Shown here one piece after another: positions 43,101 through 56,100 of a stretch of DNA of 64,000 bases. Source of the DNA: Bolinopsis microptera (lineage: Eukaryota; Ctenophora; Tentaculata; Lobata; Bolinopsidae). The number at the start of each line of letters is the position of its first letter. Within the stretch, counting starts at the first letter, position 1. The notes beneath the pieces are model-generated. The model worked only from the letters and a program-made list of their open reading frames with translations, was not told where the DNA came from and did not search any database. A program made the position numbers and the translations under genes. The stretch is from assembly GCF_026151205.1 (NCBI RefSeq), contig NC_087083.1, positions 14,996,280 through 15,060,279 of the forward strand, written 5' to 3'.

Positions 43101-46100
43101 CGTTGTTATGGTAACGCGTTTTTATGGTAACGTGTTGTTATGGTAACGTGTTGTTATGGTAACGTGTTGTTATGATAACGTGTTGTTATGGTAACGTGTT
43201 GTTATGGTAACGTGTTGTTATGGTAACGTGTTGTTTTGGTAACGTGTTGTTATGGTAACGTGTTGTTATGGTAACGTGTTGTTATGGTAACGTGTTGTTA
43301 TAGTAACGTGTTATTAGGGTAACGTTTTGTTATAGTAACGTGTTATTAGGGTAACGTTTTGTTATAGTAACGTGTTGTTATGGAACGTGCTGTTATGGTA
43401 ACGTGTTGTTATGGTAACGTGTTGTTATGGTAACGCGTTGTTATGGTAACGTGTTGTTTTGGTAACGTGTTGTTATGGTAACGTGTTGTTATGGTAACGT
43501 GTTGTTATGGTAACGTGCTGTTATGGTAACGTGTTGTTGTAGTAACATGTAGTTATGGAACGTGCTGTTATGGTAACGTGTTGTTATGGTAACCTGGTGA
43601 AATACTTTGTAAGTTATTAATAAAGGATAAAGTAGAGACCCTAGTAAGCACAAATAACATCTCAGATCTAGTTAACTCTTTTTGCGAGAGAACACCTAGA
43701 AAAATAGAACCCCCACCCCCCTTTCCCCCCCCCTCCCCCCNNNNNNNNNNNNNNNNNNNNNNNNNNNNNNNNNNNNNNNNNNNNNNNNNNNNNNNNNNNN
43801 NNNNNNNNNNNNNNNNNNNNNNNNNNNNNNNNNNNNNNNNCAACTTCACGTTGTGTCCCCCCCGTTACTTTGGGCCCGGTTTAAAAAACTAGCAATTTTA
43901 TTGGGGGGGGGGGGGGGTAATTGGGGGGGTTGGGGTTTCCCCCGTTCAGGGGGTCCCAAAGCTTTGGGGGGGGGGGGAGGGGGGGGGGGGGTCCAACTTC
44001 ACGTTGTGATCCACCCCGTCTACATCTGGCCGGTAACAACTTAGCAATTGGGGGGGGGGGGGGGGTCCAACTTCACGTTGTGTTCCACCCCGTCTACATC
44101 TGGCCGGTAAAACTTAGCAATATTGGGGGGGGGGGGGGGGGGGGGGGGGTCCAACTTCACGTTGTGTTCCACCCCGTCTACATCTGGCCGGTAACAACTT
44201 AGCAATATTGGGGGGGGGGGGGGGGGGGTCCAACTTCACGTTGTGTTCCACCCCGTCTACATCTGGCCGGTAACAACTTAGCAATATTGGGGGGGGGGGG
44301 GTCCAACTTCACGTTGTGTTCCACCCCGTCTACATCTGGCCGGTAACAACTTAGCAATATTGGGGGGGGGGGGGGGTCCAACTTCACGTTGTGCTCCACC
44401 CCCGTCTACATCTGGCCGGTAACAACTTAGCAATATTGGGGGGGGGGGGGTCCAACTTCACGTTGTGTTCCACCCCGTCTACATCTGGCCGGTAACAACT
44501 TAGCAATATTGGGGGGGGGGGGGTCCAACTTCACGTTGTGTTCCACCCCGTCTACATCTGGCCGGTAACAACTTAGCAATATTGGGGGGGGGGGGGGTCC
44601 AACTTCACGTTGTGTTCCACCCCGTCTACATCTGGCCGGTAACAACTTAGCAATATTGGGGGGGGGGGGGGTCCAACTTCACGTTGTGTTCCACCCCGTC
44701 TACATCTGGCCGGTAACAACTTAGCAATATTGGGGGGGGGGGGGGGTCCAACTTCACGTTGTGTTCCACCCCGTCTACATCTGGCCGGTAACAACTTAGC
44801 AATATTGGGGGGGGGGGGGGTCCAACTTCACGTTGTGTTCCACCCCGTCTACATCTGGCCGGTAACAACTTAGCAATATTGGGGGGGGGGGGGTCCAACT
44901 TCACGTTGTGTTCCACCCCGTCTACATCTGGCCGGTAACAACTTAGCAATATTGGGGGGGGGGGGGGTCCAACTTCACGTTGTGTTCCACCCCGTCTACA
45001 TCTGGCCGGTAACAACTTAGCAATATTGGGGGGGGGGGGGGTCCAACTTCACGTTGTGTTCCACCCCGTCTACATCTGGCCGGTAACAACTTAGCAATAT
45101 TGGGGGGGGGGGGGGGTCCAACTTCACGTTGTGTTCCACCCCGTCTACATCTGGCCGGTAACAACTTAGCAATATTGGGGGGGGGGGGGTCCAACTTCAC
45201 GTTGTGTTCCACCCCGTCTACATCTGGCCGGTAACAACTTAGCAATATTGGGGGGGGGGGGGGGTCCAACTTCACGTTGTGTTCCACCCCGTCTACATCT
45301 GGCCGGTAACAACTTAGCAATATTGGGGGGGGGGGGGGGTCCAACTTCACGTTGTGTTCCACCCCGTCTACATCTGGCCGGTAACAACTTAGCAATATTG
45401 GGGGGGGGGGGGGGTCCAACTTCACGTTGTGTTCCACCCCGTCTACATCTGGCCGGTAACAACTTAGCAATATTGGGGGGGGGGGGGGGTCCAACTTCAC
45501 GTTGTGTTCCACCCCGTCTACATCTGGCCGGTAACAACTTAGCAATATTGGGGGGGGGGGGGGGTCCAACTTCACGTTGTGTTCCACCCCGTCTACATCT
45601 GGCCGGTAACAACTTAGCAATATTGGGGGGGGGGGGGGGTCCAACTTCACGTTGTGTTCCACCCCGTCTACATCTGGCCGGTAACAACTTAGCAATATTG
45701 GGGGGGGGGGGGGGGGTCCAACTTCACGTTGTGTTCCACCCCGTCTACATCTGGCCGGTAACAACTTAGCAATATTGGGGGGGGGGGGGGTCCAACTTCA
45801 CGTTGTGTTCCACCCCGTCTACATCTGGCCGGTAACAACTTAGCAATATTGGGGGGGGGGGGGTCCAACTTCACGTTGTGTTCCACCCCGTCTACATCTG
45901 GCCGGTAACAACTTAGCAATATTGGGGGGGGGGGGGGGGTCCAACTTCACGTTGTGTTCCACCCCGTCTACATCTGGCCGGTAACAACTTAGCAATATTG
46001 GGGGGGGGGGGGTCCAACTTCACGTTGTGTTCCACCCCGTCTACATCTGGCCGGTAACAACTTAGCAATATTGGGGGGGGGGGGGTCCAACTTCACGTTG

Positions 46101-48436
46101 TGTTCCACCCCGTCTACATCTGGCCGGTAACAACTTAGCAATATTGGGGGGGGGGGGGGTCCAACTTCACGTTGTGTTCCACCCCGTCTACATCTGGCCG
46201 GTAACAACTTAGCAATATTGGGGGGGGGGGGGGTCCAACTTCACGTTGTGTTCCACCCCGTCTACATCTGGCCGGTAACAACTTAGCAATATTGGGGGGG
46301 GGGGGGTCCAACTTCACGTTGTGTTCCACCCCGTCTACATCTGGCCGGTAACAACTTAGCAATATTGGGGGGGGGGGGGGGTCCAACTTCACGTTGTGTT
46401 CCACCCCGTCTACATCTGGCCGGTAACAACTTAGCAATATTGGGGGGGGGGGGGGGTCCAACTTCACGTTGTGTTCCACCCCGTCTACATCTGGCCGGTA
46501 ACAACTTAGCAATATTGGGGGGGGGGGGGGGTCCAACTTCACGTTGTGTTCCACCCCGTCTACATCTGGCCGGTAACAACTTAGCAATATTGGGGGGGGG
46601 GGGGGTCCAACTTCACGTTGTGTTCCACCCCGTCTACATCTGGCCGGTAACAACTTAGCAATATTGGGGGGGGGGGGGGGTCCAACTTCACGTTGTGTTC
46701 CACCCCGTCTACATCTGGCCGGTAACAACTTAGCAATATTGGGGGGGGGGGGGGGTCCAACTTCACGTTGTGTTCCACCCCGTCTACATCTGGCCGGTAA
46801 CAACTTAGCAATATTGGGGGGGGGGGGGGTCCAACTTCACGTTGTGTTCCACCCCGTCTACATCTGGCCGGTAACAACTTAGCAATATTGGGGGGGGGGG
46901 GGGTCCAACTTCACGTTGTGTTCCACCCCGTCTACATCTGGCCGGTAACAACTTAGCAATATTGGGGGGGGGGGGGTCCAACTTCACGTTGTGTTCCACC
47001 CCGTCTACATCTGGCCGGTAACAACTTAGCAATATTGGGGGGGGGGGGGGGGTCCAACTTCACGTTGTGTTCCACCCCGTCTACATCTGGCCGGTAACAA
47101 CTTAGCAATATTGGGGGGGGGGGGGGTCCAACTTCACGTTGTGTTCCACCCCGTCTACATCTGGCCGGTAACAACTTAGCAATATTGGGGGGGGGGGGGG
47201 GTCCAACTTCACGTTGTGTTCCACCCCGTCTACATCTGGCCGGTAACAACTTAGCAATATTGGGGGGGGGGGGGGTCCAACTTCACGTTGTGTTCCACCC
47301 CGTCTACATCTGGCCGGTAACAACTTAGCAATATTGGGGGGGGGGGGGTCCAACTTCACGTTGTGTTCCACCCCGTCTACATCTGGCCGGTAACAACTTA
47401 GCAATATTGGGGGGGGGGGGGGTCCAACTTCACGTTGTGTTCCACCCCGTCTACATCTGGCCGGTAACAACTTAGCAATATTGGGGGGGCCCCGTCTACA
47501 TCTGGCCGGTAACAACTTAGCAATATTGGGGGGGGGGGGGTCCAACTTCACGTTGTGTTCCACCCCGTCTACATCTGGCCGGTAACAACTTAGCAATATT
47601 GGGGGGGGGGGGGGGGGTCCAACTTCACGTTGTGTTCACCCCCGTCTACATCTGGCCGGTAACAACTTAGCAATATTGGGGGGGGGGGGGGTCCAACTTC
47701 ACGTTGTGTTCCACCCCGTCTACATCTGGCCGGTAACAACTTAGCAATATTGGGGGGGGGGGGGGTCCAACTTCACGTTGTGTTCCACCCCGTCTACATC
47801 TGGCGGTAATAACTTAGCAATATTGGGGGGGGGGGGGGGGTCCAACTTCACGTTGTGTTCCACCCCGTCTACATCTGGCCGGTAATAACTTAGCAATATT
47901 GGGGGGGGGGGGTCCAACTTCACGTTGTGTTCCACCCCGTCTACATCTGGCCGGTAACAACTTAGCAATATTGGGGGGGGGGGGGTCCAACTTCACGTTG
48001 TGTTCCACCCCGTCTACATCTGGCCGGTAACAACTTAGCAATATTGGGGGGGGGGGGGTCCAACTTCACGTTGTGTTCCACCCCGTCTACATCTGGCCGG
48101 TAACAACTTAGCAATATTGGGGGGGGGGGGGGTCCAACTTCACGTTGTGTTCCACCCCGTCTACATCTGGCCGGTAACAACTTAGCAATATTGCCAGTAA
48201 TTAGTTAAAACATAATCAAATTTAAACAAGATTCACTAGGCTATAGGAGAAGTTGGGTACATTTCCTCACAAAATAGAGAACCATCGAAGGAGCATTGCA
48301 TGTAATGATAGCTGTAATGGATTACCTATGTACTCCACTGTGGAGCAGAACACGTAATCTTTGAGGGGCTGTCCAGGAGTTGTTCCGTCAGTTTCCACTA
48401 CACTACTCGGATCTGCAGTGTTGAACAGTCTTCTTC
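37157..48436 (-). CDS. START-like lipid-transfer domain protein (partial)
   Basis: Five minus-strand exons join in phase: 48326-48436 ([11 protein letters not shown]), 43640-43695 ([17 protein letters not shown]), 42226-42343 ([19 protein letters not shown] and the following helix), 37420-37529 and 37157-37351 (ends [14 protein letters not shown], stop). The [10 protein letters not shown] strand-turn plus a closing helix, preceded by an alternating strand, fits the C-terminal half of a START domain, which binds a lipid in a helix-capped pocket. The N-terminal half of the domain was not found and may lie in the gap or upstream. The donor of the third exon is ambiguous: TTCA|GTGATT keeps the final helix, CTAG|GTAACA would cut it. 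The Ser-rich C-terminal tail is unrecognised. Its introns hold the two largest satellites in the window. Confidence 0.6.
37560..41692. repeat. 4.1-kb homopurine/homopyrimidine satellite
   Basis: The plus strand is nearly all G/A. Higher-order units of roughly 40-50 bp carry phrases such as GGGGCAAGAGGGAGGTGGGA, GGGTGAGAAAGAGGGGGAGA and GAGCAAGAGGGAGATGAGAG in shuffled order. A strand of C/T only cannot contain stop codons, so very long Pro/Leu/Ser ORFs (up to about 1460 codons) arise without selection. It lies in the START-like gene intron between 37529 and 42226. Confidence 0.97.
41928..41985. repeat. Short array of CGTTACCATAACAACA
   Basis: Three to four copies of a 16-bp unit that is the reverse complement of the unit in the array at 42946-43600, so the two arrays face opposite ways. 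Confidence 0.9.
42946..43600. repeat. 16-bp minisatellite GGTAACGTGTTGTTAT
   Basis: About 40 copies with GTG/GCG variants. Each unit has a GGTAAC half X-box. It lies in the START-like gene intron between the exons at 42343 and 43640. The stretch 42344-42945 shows no supported exon. Confidence 0.96.
43741..43840. other. Assembly gap (100 N)
   Basis: A run of exactly 100 N between a C-rich sequence and the start of the 74-bp satellite. The size is likely a placeholder; satellite copies or an exon may be missing. Confidence 0.99.
43841..48192. repeat. 4.2-kb satellite of ~74-bp units with poly-G runs
   Basis: Roughly 57 copies of a unit: a run of 10 to 26 G, then TCCAACTTCACGTTGTGTTC, CACCCCGTCTACATCTGGCC and GGTAACAACTTAGCAATATT. 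Units are almost identical apart from G-run length; the first few beside the gap are degraded. The runs shift the frame from unit to unit and create chimeric ORFs on both strands with no meaning. It lies in the START-like gene intron between the exons at 43695 and 48326. Confidence 0.98.
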
Positions 48437-50171
48437 CTGCCCAGATAATATGTTATTTATAACTCATCTCATTCTTCTCATTAATGCGAATTCTCAAAAA
48501 AGCCATTGACGAGGGTTAGAAATGGGTATTTTTTTGTGAAACTTGATTTCGAGATAGTTGACCAACAAACTAGGACCAGTGACCGAACTTTTGAGGGGGT
48601 CCCGGACCCCAACCGCGCCAAACGGTTCGCGCAGGGCAGCCACGCCCATATTTGGTCCAAATTAGGCCCAATTTATCCAAATACCCTGAACATGCCCAAA
48701 ACCCAGGTTAATGGTGCTCTACTTGTAGCTAGTGGTCTCCTGAACTCGTATACGAAATTTCATCAAGATTGGACAAAAAATGACTGAGTTATGAGCCAAA
48801 AACCATATGCCCATATTTGGGCATACGCACCAAATTTGGTAGATTCCGTCCCATAAATTTGTCAAACATCAATATTTTTGAATGAGACTTACTTTTTATG
48901 AAAGGTAAGCCTTAAACTACATATTCTCTGTAAGTTATAGCTTTATATCTGTTTAAATGTGGATACTAAGGCGAAAAAACCACAAAAAATTAACCAAATT
49001 GCCTGTATCTTGGTTCGCGATATTCGCGAAATTGATCTCATTAAAATTGTAACAACTCAATCAGTTTTCAAAATTTTTGCATGAAATTTTCGGAATCGAC
49101 TCGAAATCGCATTTCGACCTTATTTTGAAAAACGGATTTTTGATTCAGGCCTCCAAAAAAATTTGGCCGCCATAAACTAAATTGCACGTGCATTGCACGT
49201 GCATTGTGCTCATAGAGACTAGATTAACTGACCTTATTATTCCTTAAATACCGTGCGAAAGTCATAATGCAAAAATCTAGTGTGATAAACACAAACAAAT
49301 GTGTGTTAGATTCTATACATTTACCAACGCATAGTATTTCTTGAAATTTCATCTTTTAACGCAATGGACCACAAAAAACCAAATATTAGGGCGAGGGACA
49401 TAACGCGTGCGCGCATAATTTTCACAAAAACATCCAACATCCTAAATTAATGACACGCAGTATGCCTAGTAACGTAGTAGCTGCTTTCTCTGTGGATTAA
49501 CAATAACACAGTATGAGATACTCTTATTCATTTAACTTATATTATTATTTCAGACATATGGTGCACGTAAAGATCATGTGTGAGATGCTGTTCCAGAAAT
49601 AGAATTGTGTGATCCGTGACTACAGATATACAAATAATACATTGATATCTGCGATGATTTAAATATATAGGGAAGACATTGTGAATTTATTATGTGCAGG
49701 GTTGAGTGTTCACTTCGTCTTTCTCAAAATGGGCTAATACAAGAAATCTCTTTGTTCTGTGTTTAACTTATTGACGGTGTCAATTGCCTAATGAAAAGGC
49801 TACAATCACTACAAGACAAGTGTCGTACAATGCTTTTGGGATGATTGCTATAAATTTTGGTGAGATCTTAATTTTGTTGATGTTGTTTAACTTTTTTCAG
49901 TTTTCCAGATCGCATGTTTTATTTATTTGATAACTTAACTAAATGAAATTCCTTAACGAACAAGACCAACACACTACACGTTAGTCGTTAATGAGTATTG
50001 TTTAATCAATTGTGCAGCAAAAGTGTTGCTTGCTGTACTCGGGAATTCAAAGAGATACGTTCAGTGTTAGAATAAAATATATTGATTATTAATGTTATTG
50101 TTTACAGGATTAAATTATACTCATGAGGATGGAAAAAATAGCATAACAGTACAATAACGAAGCTGTTATTG
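48437..50171. other. Region between START-like gene and plus-strand secreted gene
   Basis: No supported gene. 48490-49200 looks like old repetitive sequence. 49500-50100 is AT-rich and is the probable promoter side of the gene starting at 50172. Missing 5' exons of the START-like gene could lie here, but none was convincing. Confidence 0.45.
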
Positions 50172-53100
50172 ATGAAGAAGATAACTAATCTCGTAAGGAA
50201 CGGGATGGTATCTGCATATATATTTCTCCTTTTGGCCCATGTTACATTGCAAAATGTTCAAACTGAAGGTGAGATTAATAAAACTCGATATGGGGTTCCC
50301 GGTCAAGTGGTTTTATCTTACTATATATAAAGCAAGACGATATAATATATGGATGGATGGATGTGTTTATCCGTACCATTTTACTGACACCACGGCATCA
50401 ACTTTAACGCGACTTTACGCAAAAAACCGTAAAAGATATACAACTGAAACTTTTTTGACTGGGTCAAAGGCTTTAATGGCCTCCAAATCAGCATAAATGA
50501 ATAAGAAATAGGGGTTTTAGAGCCCAAAATTTGGACCCCCAAGTAGTGTCAAAAACGCGAATTAAATAAGGAATAATTTATTTAGTCTCTTGAGTCTTGA
50601 CACCATTTTGGGGTTACCGTATACAGGTTCCTGAATTCACTTTAATGGCGTTTAACCCCCCCCCCCCCCTTCTGTTATCAGTTTCACTCAAAAGTAGTAT
50701 CTTAAAATGACGTACTAGCGTAATCATTAAGAAACCCCCTGCCTCCCCTCAGTGATTGGGTAATATGTGAAAGACCCTTTATTAAAAGTGATTTAATTGA
50801 ACAAAATTGTTGATATAACAAATCTTGGAATTTTACCATAATATTTTTTCTCATCTAACTGTCTCTTGGAAATTTAAGATTAATACGTCTTATAATGCCG
50901 TTCTCACAAATATAAATTCAAATTGACTTTGTGTAATTGATGTCCCTATGATGCTTAACCGTCGCTCTCTCAAATGTGATGACAATAAAACGAATAAATT
51001 AAATGAGAACTTAATTGAAACTGTTTTTACTCGCTCCTTATTTTGCTTTCAGTTTTTGAATATTTTTGACATTTAAGCTTTTAACGAACATTTTCGTGAC
51101 AGTCCTCACAAATTAACTATACAATGAACATCTAAAATTGATAATTATTCACAGATCAGATCTCCACTTAGCGAATTTATGTTCCTTGTGAAAACTATAA
51201 GTTGCGGTAAAAGTATTTTTTTTAGTTTAAAAAAATTTAATTTTTATACAAGCTTCCATTCACGGGATAGCCCGCTCATGATGCTTCTCCAAGCTCACAC
51301 AAGTGTCAGCAAGGAGGAAGATATTTATGCATTTCTGCACGATGATCAATGAGCCCATCAAAGCTACCAACGAAATTGTATTGTGATGATAACAATGGCG
51401 TTTCTTTTGTCGCTAATAGTAATATAAATGATGTCAGGAAATTTCTAAAAATTATTTGTGGAAATTAATTATTTTTCACAGATCTAACATTTCTAACTGT
51501 TATTTCTCTTCGGTACTTACAGAAGATTTAACAGGTTGGGCACCAGTGGAAGAGGATGGAACAACAACTGTCGTACTAAACGAAATGTTGTCAAACACAA
51601 CCCAATTTGAAATAAAAACAAAACAGCATCTTGATGCCTCTGACATGATAGCTGTTGATTTTCTGTCCAGGGATCTAGAAAAGCTTGGCAGCATGACAAT
51701 CGGACCAGCGGGTCTGAAATTTGAGATAATCTGTTCTGGAGATGGTAAAAAATTAAATGATCAATACCAAGACGGAATAATTGAAAGTGGAATCTGGTCC
51801 CTTCAGCTGAACAGTACGAGGCTGACAGTTCGATTCAATGGAGAGTATTTCTACATGTTTGACATATACGATGAGTGTGTCCCTAATGAGATAAAAGCAA
51901 TTCAGTTTAAAGAGACTACTAACGGGGCCTCTCAGTTTTACAAAGGAAACAATATCACAGGTAAACAAGCAAAACCACACTTTTTAATCTCAAAACCAAA
52001 TCTGATCACTGATTCTGTTTCAGATATGACATTCTGTGAACACGTCGTACACATGTGCTTAAAAATAAAAGGATCAATGGCCATATATAATTTATTCATC
52101 TTAAAGTATTGAAATACTCAGCATATTCTTTATTCTTTAACAATAGATCTTTTGCAGTTTTTAAAGAATGTCCAGCGGGAACTGTACCTAATGATGATTT
52201 GACAGAATGTGGTAAGTGGATACTGGATAAACCCACGATGAGATTCTTATCTGCAATATTCTTATCTTATTAATTTCTTTTCAACTCTCTTTCAATGAGA
52301 TATCTTATTTATGATTGGTACCACTCCGCAGATGAATGTGCAGCGGGAACATACAGAGACGCACGCATGTCTTCCTGTGATAGTTGTGATGAGAACTCTG
52401 TCAGTACTGCAGGAGCATCTTCTTGCACTACTTGTAATGCTGGAAGGGTAGCTAATGATGATTCGACAGAATGTGGTAAGTTGATAAACCTACGATGAGA
52501 TTCTTATCCCATTATTCTTATCTTATCTTATTAATTTCTTATCAATTCTCTTTCAAAAGAGATATTATCTTATTCATGATTGGTACCACTCCACAGATGA
52601 ATGTGCAGCAGGAACATACAGAGATGCAGACATGTCTTCCTGTGATAGTTGTGATGAGAACTCTGTCAGTACTACAGGAGCATCTTCTTGCACTGCTTGT
52701 GATGCTGGAACTGTTGCTAATGATGATTCGACAGAATGTGGTAAGTTGATAAACCCACGATGAGATTCTTATCCCCACTATTCTTATCTTATCTTATTTA
52801 TTTCTAATCAATTCTCTTTCAATAAAGATATTATCTGATTCATGATTGGTACCACTCCACAGATGAATGTGCAGCGGGAACATACAGAGAAGCAGGCATG
52901 TCTTCCTGTGATAGTTGTGATGAGAACTCTGTCAGTACTGCAGGAGCATCTTCTTGCACTGCTTGTAATGCTGGAAGGGTAGCTAATGATGATTCGACAG
53001 AATGTGGTAAGTTGATAAACCCACGATGAGATTCTTATCCCCACTATTCTTATCTTATCTTATTTATTTCTAATCAATTCTCTTTCAATAAAGATATTAT

Positions 53101-56100
53101 CTGATTCATGATTGGTACCACTCCACAGATGAATGTGCAGCGGGAACATACAGAGAAGCAGGCATGTCTTCCTGTGATAGTTGTGATGAGAACTCTGTCA
53201 GTAATGCAGGGGCATCTTCTTGCACTGCTTGTAATGCTGGAAGGGTAGCTAATGATGATTCGACAGAATGTGGTAAGTTGATAAACCCACGATGAGATTC
53301 CTATCCCCGCTATTCTTATCTTATCTTATTAATTTCTTATCAATTCTCTTTCAAAAGAGATATTATCTTATTCATGATTGGTACCACTTCACAGATGAAT
53401 GCGCAGCGGGAACATACAGAGATGCAGACATGTCTTCCTGTGATAGTTGTGATGAGAACTCTGTCAGTACTGCAGGAGCATCTTCTTGCACTGCTTGTAA
53501 TGCTGGAACTGTAACTAATGATGATTTGACAGAATGTGGTAAGAGGATAAACCCACGATGAGATTCTTCTCCCCACTATTCTTATCTTATCTTATTTATT
53601 TCTTATCAATTCTCTTTCAATAAAGATATCTTATTCATGATTGGTACCACTTCACAGATGAATGCGCAGCGGGAACATACAGAGATGCAGACATGTCTTC
53701 CTGTGATAGTTGTGATGAGAACTCTGTCAGTACTGCAGGAGCATCATTTTGCACTGCTTGTAATGCTGGAACTGTAGCTAATGATGATTCGACAAAATGT
53801 GGTAAGTTGATAAACCCACGATAAAATTCTAATCCCCACTATTCTTATCTTATCTTATTTATTTCTTATCAATTCTCTTTCAAAAACAAATTATCTTATT
53901 TATGATTGGTACCACCCACCAGATGAATGTGCAGCGGGAACATACAGAGACGCACACATGTCTTCCTGTGATAGTTGTGATGAGAACTCTGTCAGTACTG
54001 CAGGAGCATCTTCTTGCACTGCTTGTGATGCTGGAACTGTTGCTAATGATGATTTGACAGAATGTGGTAAGAGGATAAACCCACGATGAGATTCTTATCC
54101 CCACTATTCTTATCTTATCTTATTTATTTCTTATCAATTCTCTTTCAATAAAGATATCTTATTCATGATTTGTACCACTCCGCAGATGAATGTGCAGCGG
54201 GAACATACAGAGAAACAGACATGTCTTCCTGTATTAATTGTGATGAGAATACTGTCAGTAATGCAGGAGCATCTTCTTGTACTGCTTGTGATGCTGGAAC
54301 TGTAGCTAATGATGGTTCGACAGAATGTGGTAAGTTGATAAACCAACGATAAAATTCTTATCCCCACTATTCTTATCTTATTTATTTCTTATCAATTCTC
54401 TTTCAAAAAAGATATTATCTTATTCATGATTGGTACCACTCCACAGATGAATGCGCAGCGGGAACATACAGAGACGCACACATGTCTTCCTGTGATAGTT
54501 GTGATGAGAACTCTGTCAGTACTGCAGGAGCATCTTCTTGCACTGCTTGTAATGCTGGAACTTTAGCTAATGATGATTCGACAAAATGTGGTAAGTTGAT
54601 AAACCCACGATAAAATTCTAATCCCCACTATTCTTATCTTATCTTATTTATTTCTTATCAATTCTCTTTCAAAAAAAAATTATCTTATTTATGATTGGTA
54701 CCACCCAACAGATGAATGTGCAGCGGGAACATACAGAGACACACACATGTCTTCCTGTGATAGTTGTGATGAGAACTCTGTCAGTACTGCAGGAGCATCT
54801 TCTTGTACTGCTTGTAATGCTGGAACTGTAGCTAATGATGATTTGACAGAATGTGGTAAGTTGATAAACCCACGATGAGACTCTTATCCCCACTATTCTT
54901 ATCTTATCTTATTTATTTCTTATAAATTCTCTTTCAAAAAAGATATTATCTTATTCATAATTGGTACCACTCCGCAGATGAATGTGCAGCAGGAACATAC
55001 AGAGAAGCAAGCATGTCTTCCTGTGATAGTTGTGATGAGAACTCTGTCAGTACTGCAGGAGCATCTTCTTGCACTGCTTGTGATGCTGGAACTGTTGCTA
55101 ATGATGATTCGACAAAATGTTGTAAGTTGATAAACCCACGAAAAGATCATTATCAGCAATATTCACTTGCCAGGCATCCTTTCAAAAGAATGCGTGGCAA
55201 GTGAATAAATAGACTCCTCTTTGATTGCATGTAAACTATGCAGAGATAAAATTATCAGTAACAATGCAATGAAAATTTTGCAGTTTTGGGAGAATGCTCA
55301 GCGGGAACTGTAGCTAATGATGATTTGACAGAATGTGGTAAGTGGATAAACCCACGATATGATTCTTATCTGCAATATTCTTATCTTATTAATTTCTTAT
55401 CAATTATCATTCAATAAAGATATCTTATTTATGAATTGTACCACTCCGCAGATGAATGCTTAGCAGGAACATACAGAGATGCAGACATGTCTTCCTGTGA
55501 TAGTTGTGATGAGAACTCTGTCAGTACTGCAGGAGCATCTTCTTGCACTGCTTGTAATGCTGGAACTGTAGCTAATGATGATTCGACAGAATGTGGTAAG
55601 ACGATAAACCCACGATGAGATTCTTATCTCAAATATTCTTCTCTTATTTATTTCTTATCAATTCTCTATCAATAAAGATATCTTATTCATGATTTGTACC
55701 ACTCCGCAGATGAATGTGCAGCGGGAACATACAGAGAAGCAGACATGTCTTCCTGTGATAGTTGTGATGAGAACTCTGTCAGTACTGCAGGCGCATCTTC
55801 TTGCACTGCTTGTAATGCTGGAACTGTAGCTAATGATGATTCGACAAAATGTGGTAAGTTGATAACCCACGAAAAAATTCTTATCGCCACTATTCTTATC
55901 TTATCTTATTTATTTCTTATCAATTCTCTTTCAATAAAGATATCATATTCATGATTTGTACTACTCCACAGATGAATGTGCAGAGGGAACATACAGAGAA
56001 GCAGACATGTCTTCCTGTGTTAATTGTGATGAGAACTCTGTCAGTACTGCAGGAGCATCTTCTTGCACTGCTTGTAATGCTGGAACTGTAGCTAATGATG

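Noticed and set aside
44199-48180. Repeated ORFs in the 74-bp satellite on both strands
   Set aside because: They arise from the repeat unit and change frame with G-run length. No start, domain or conservation pattern supports a protein.
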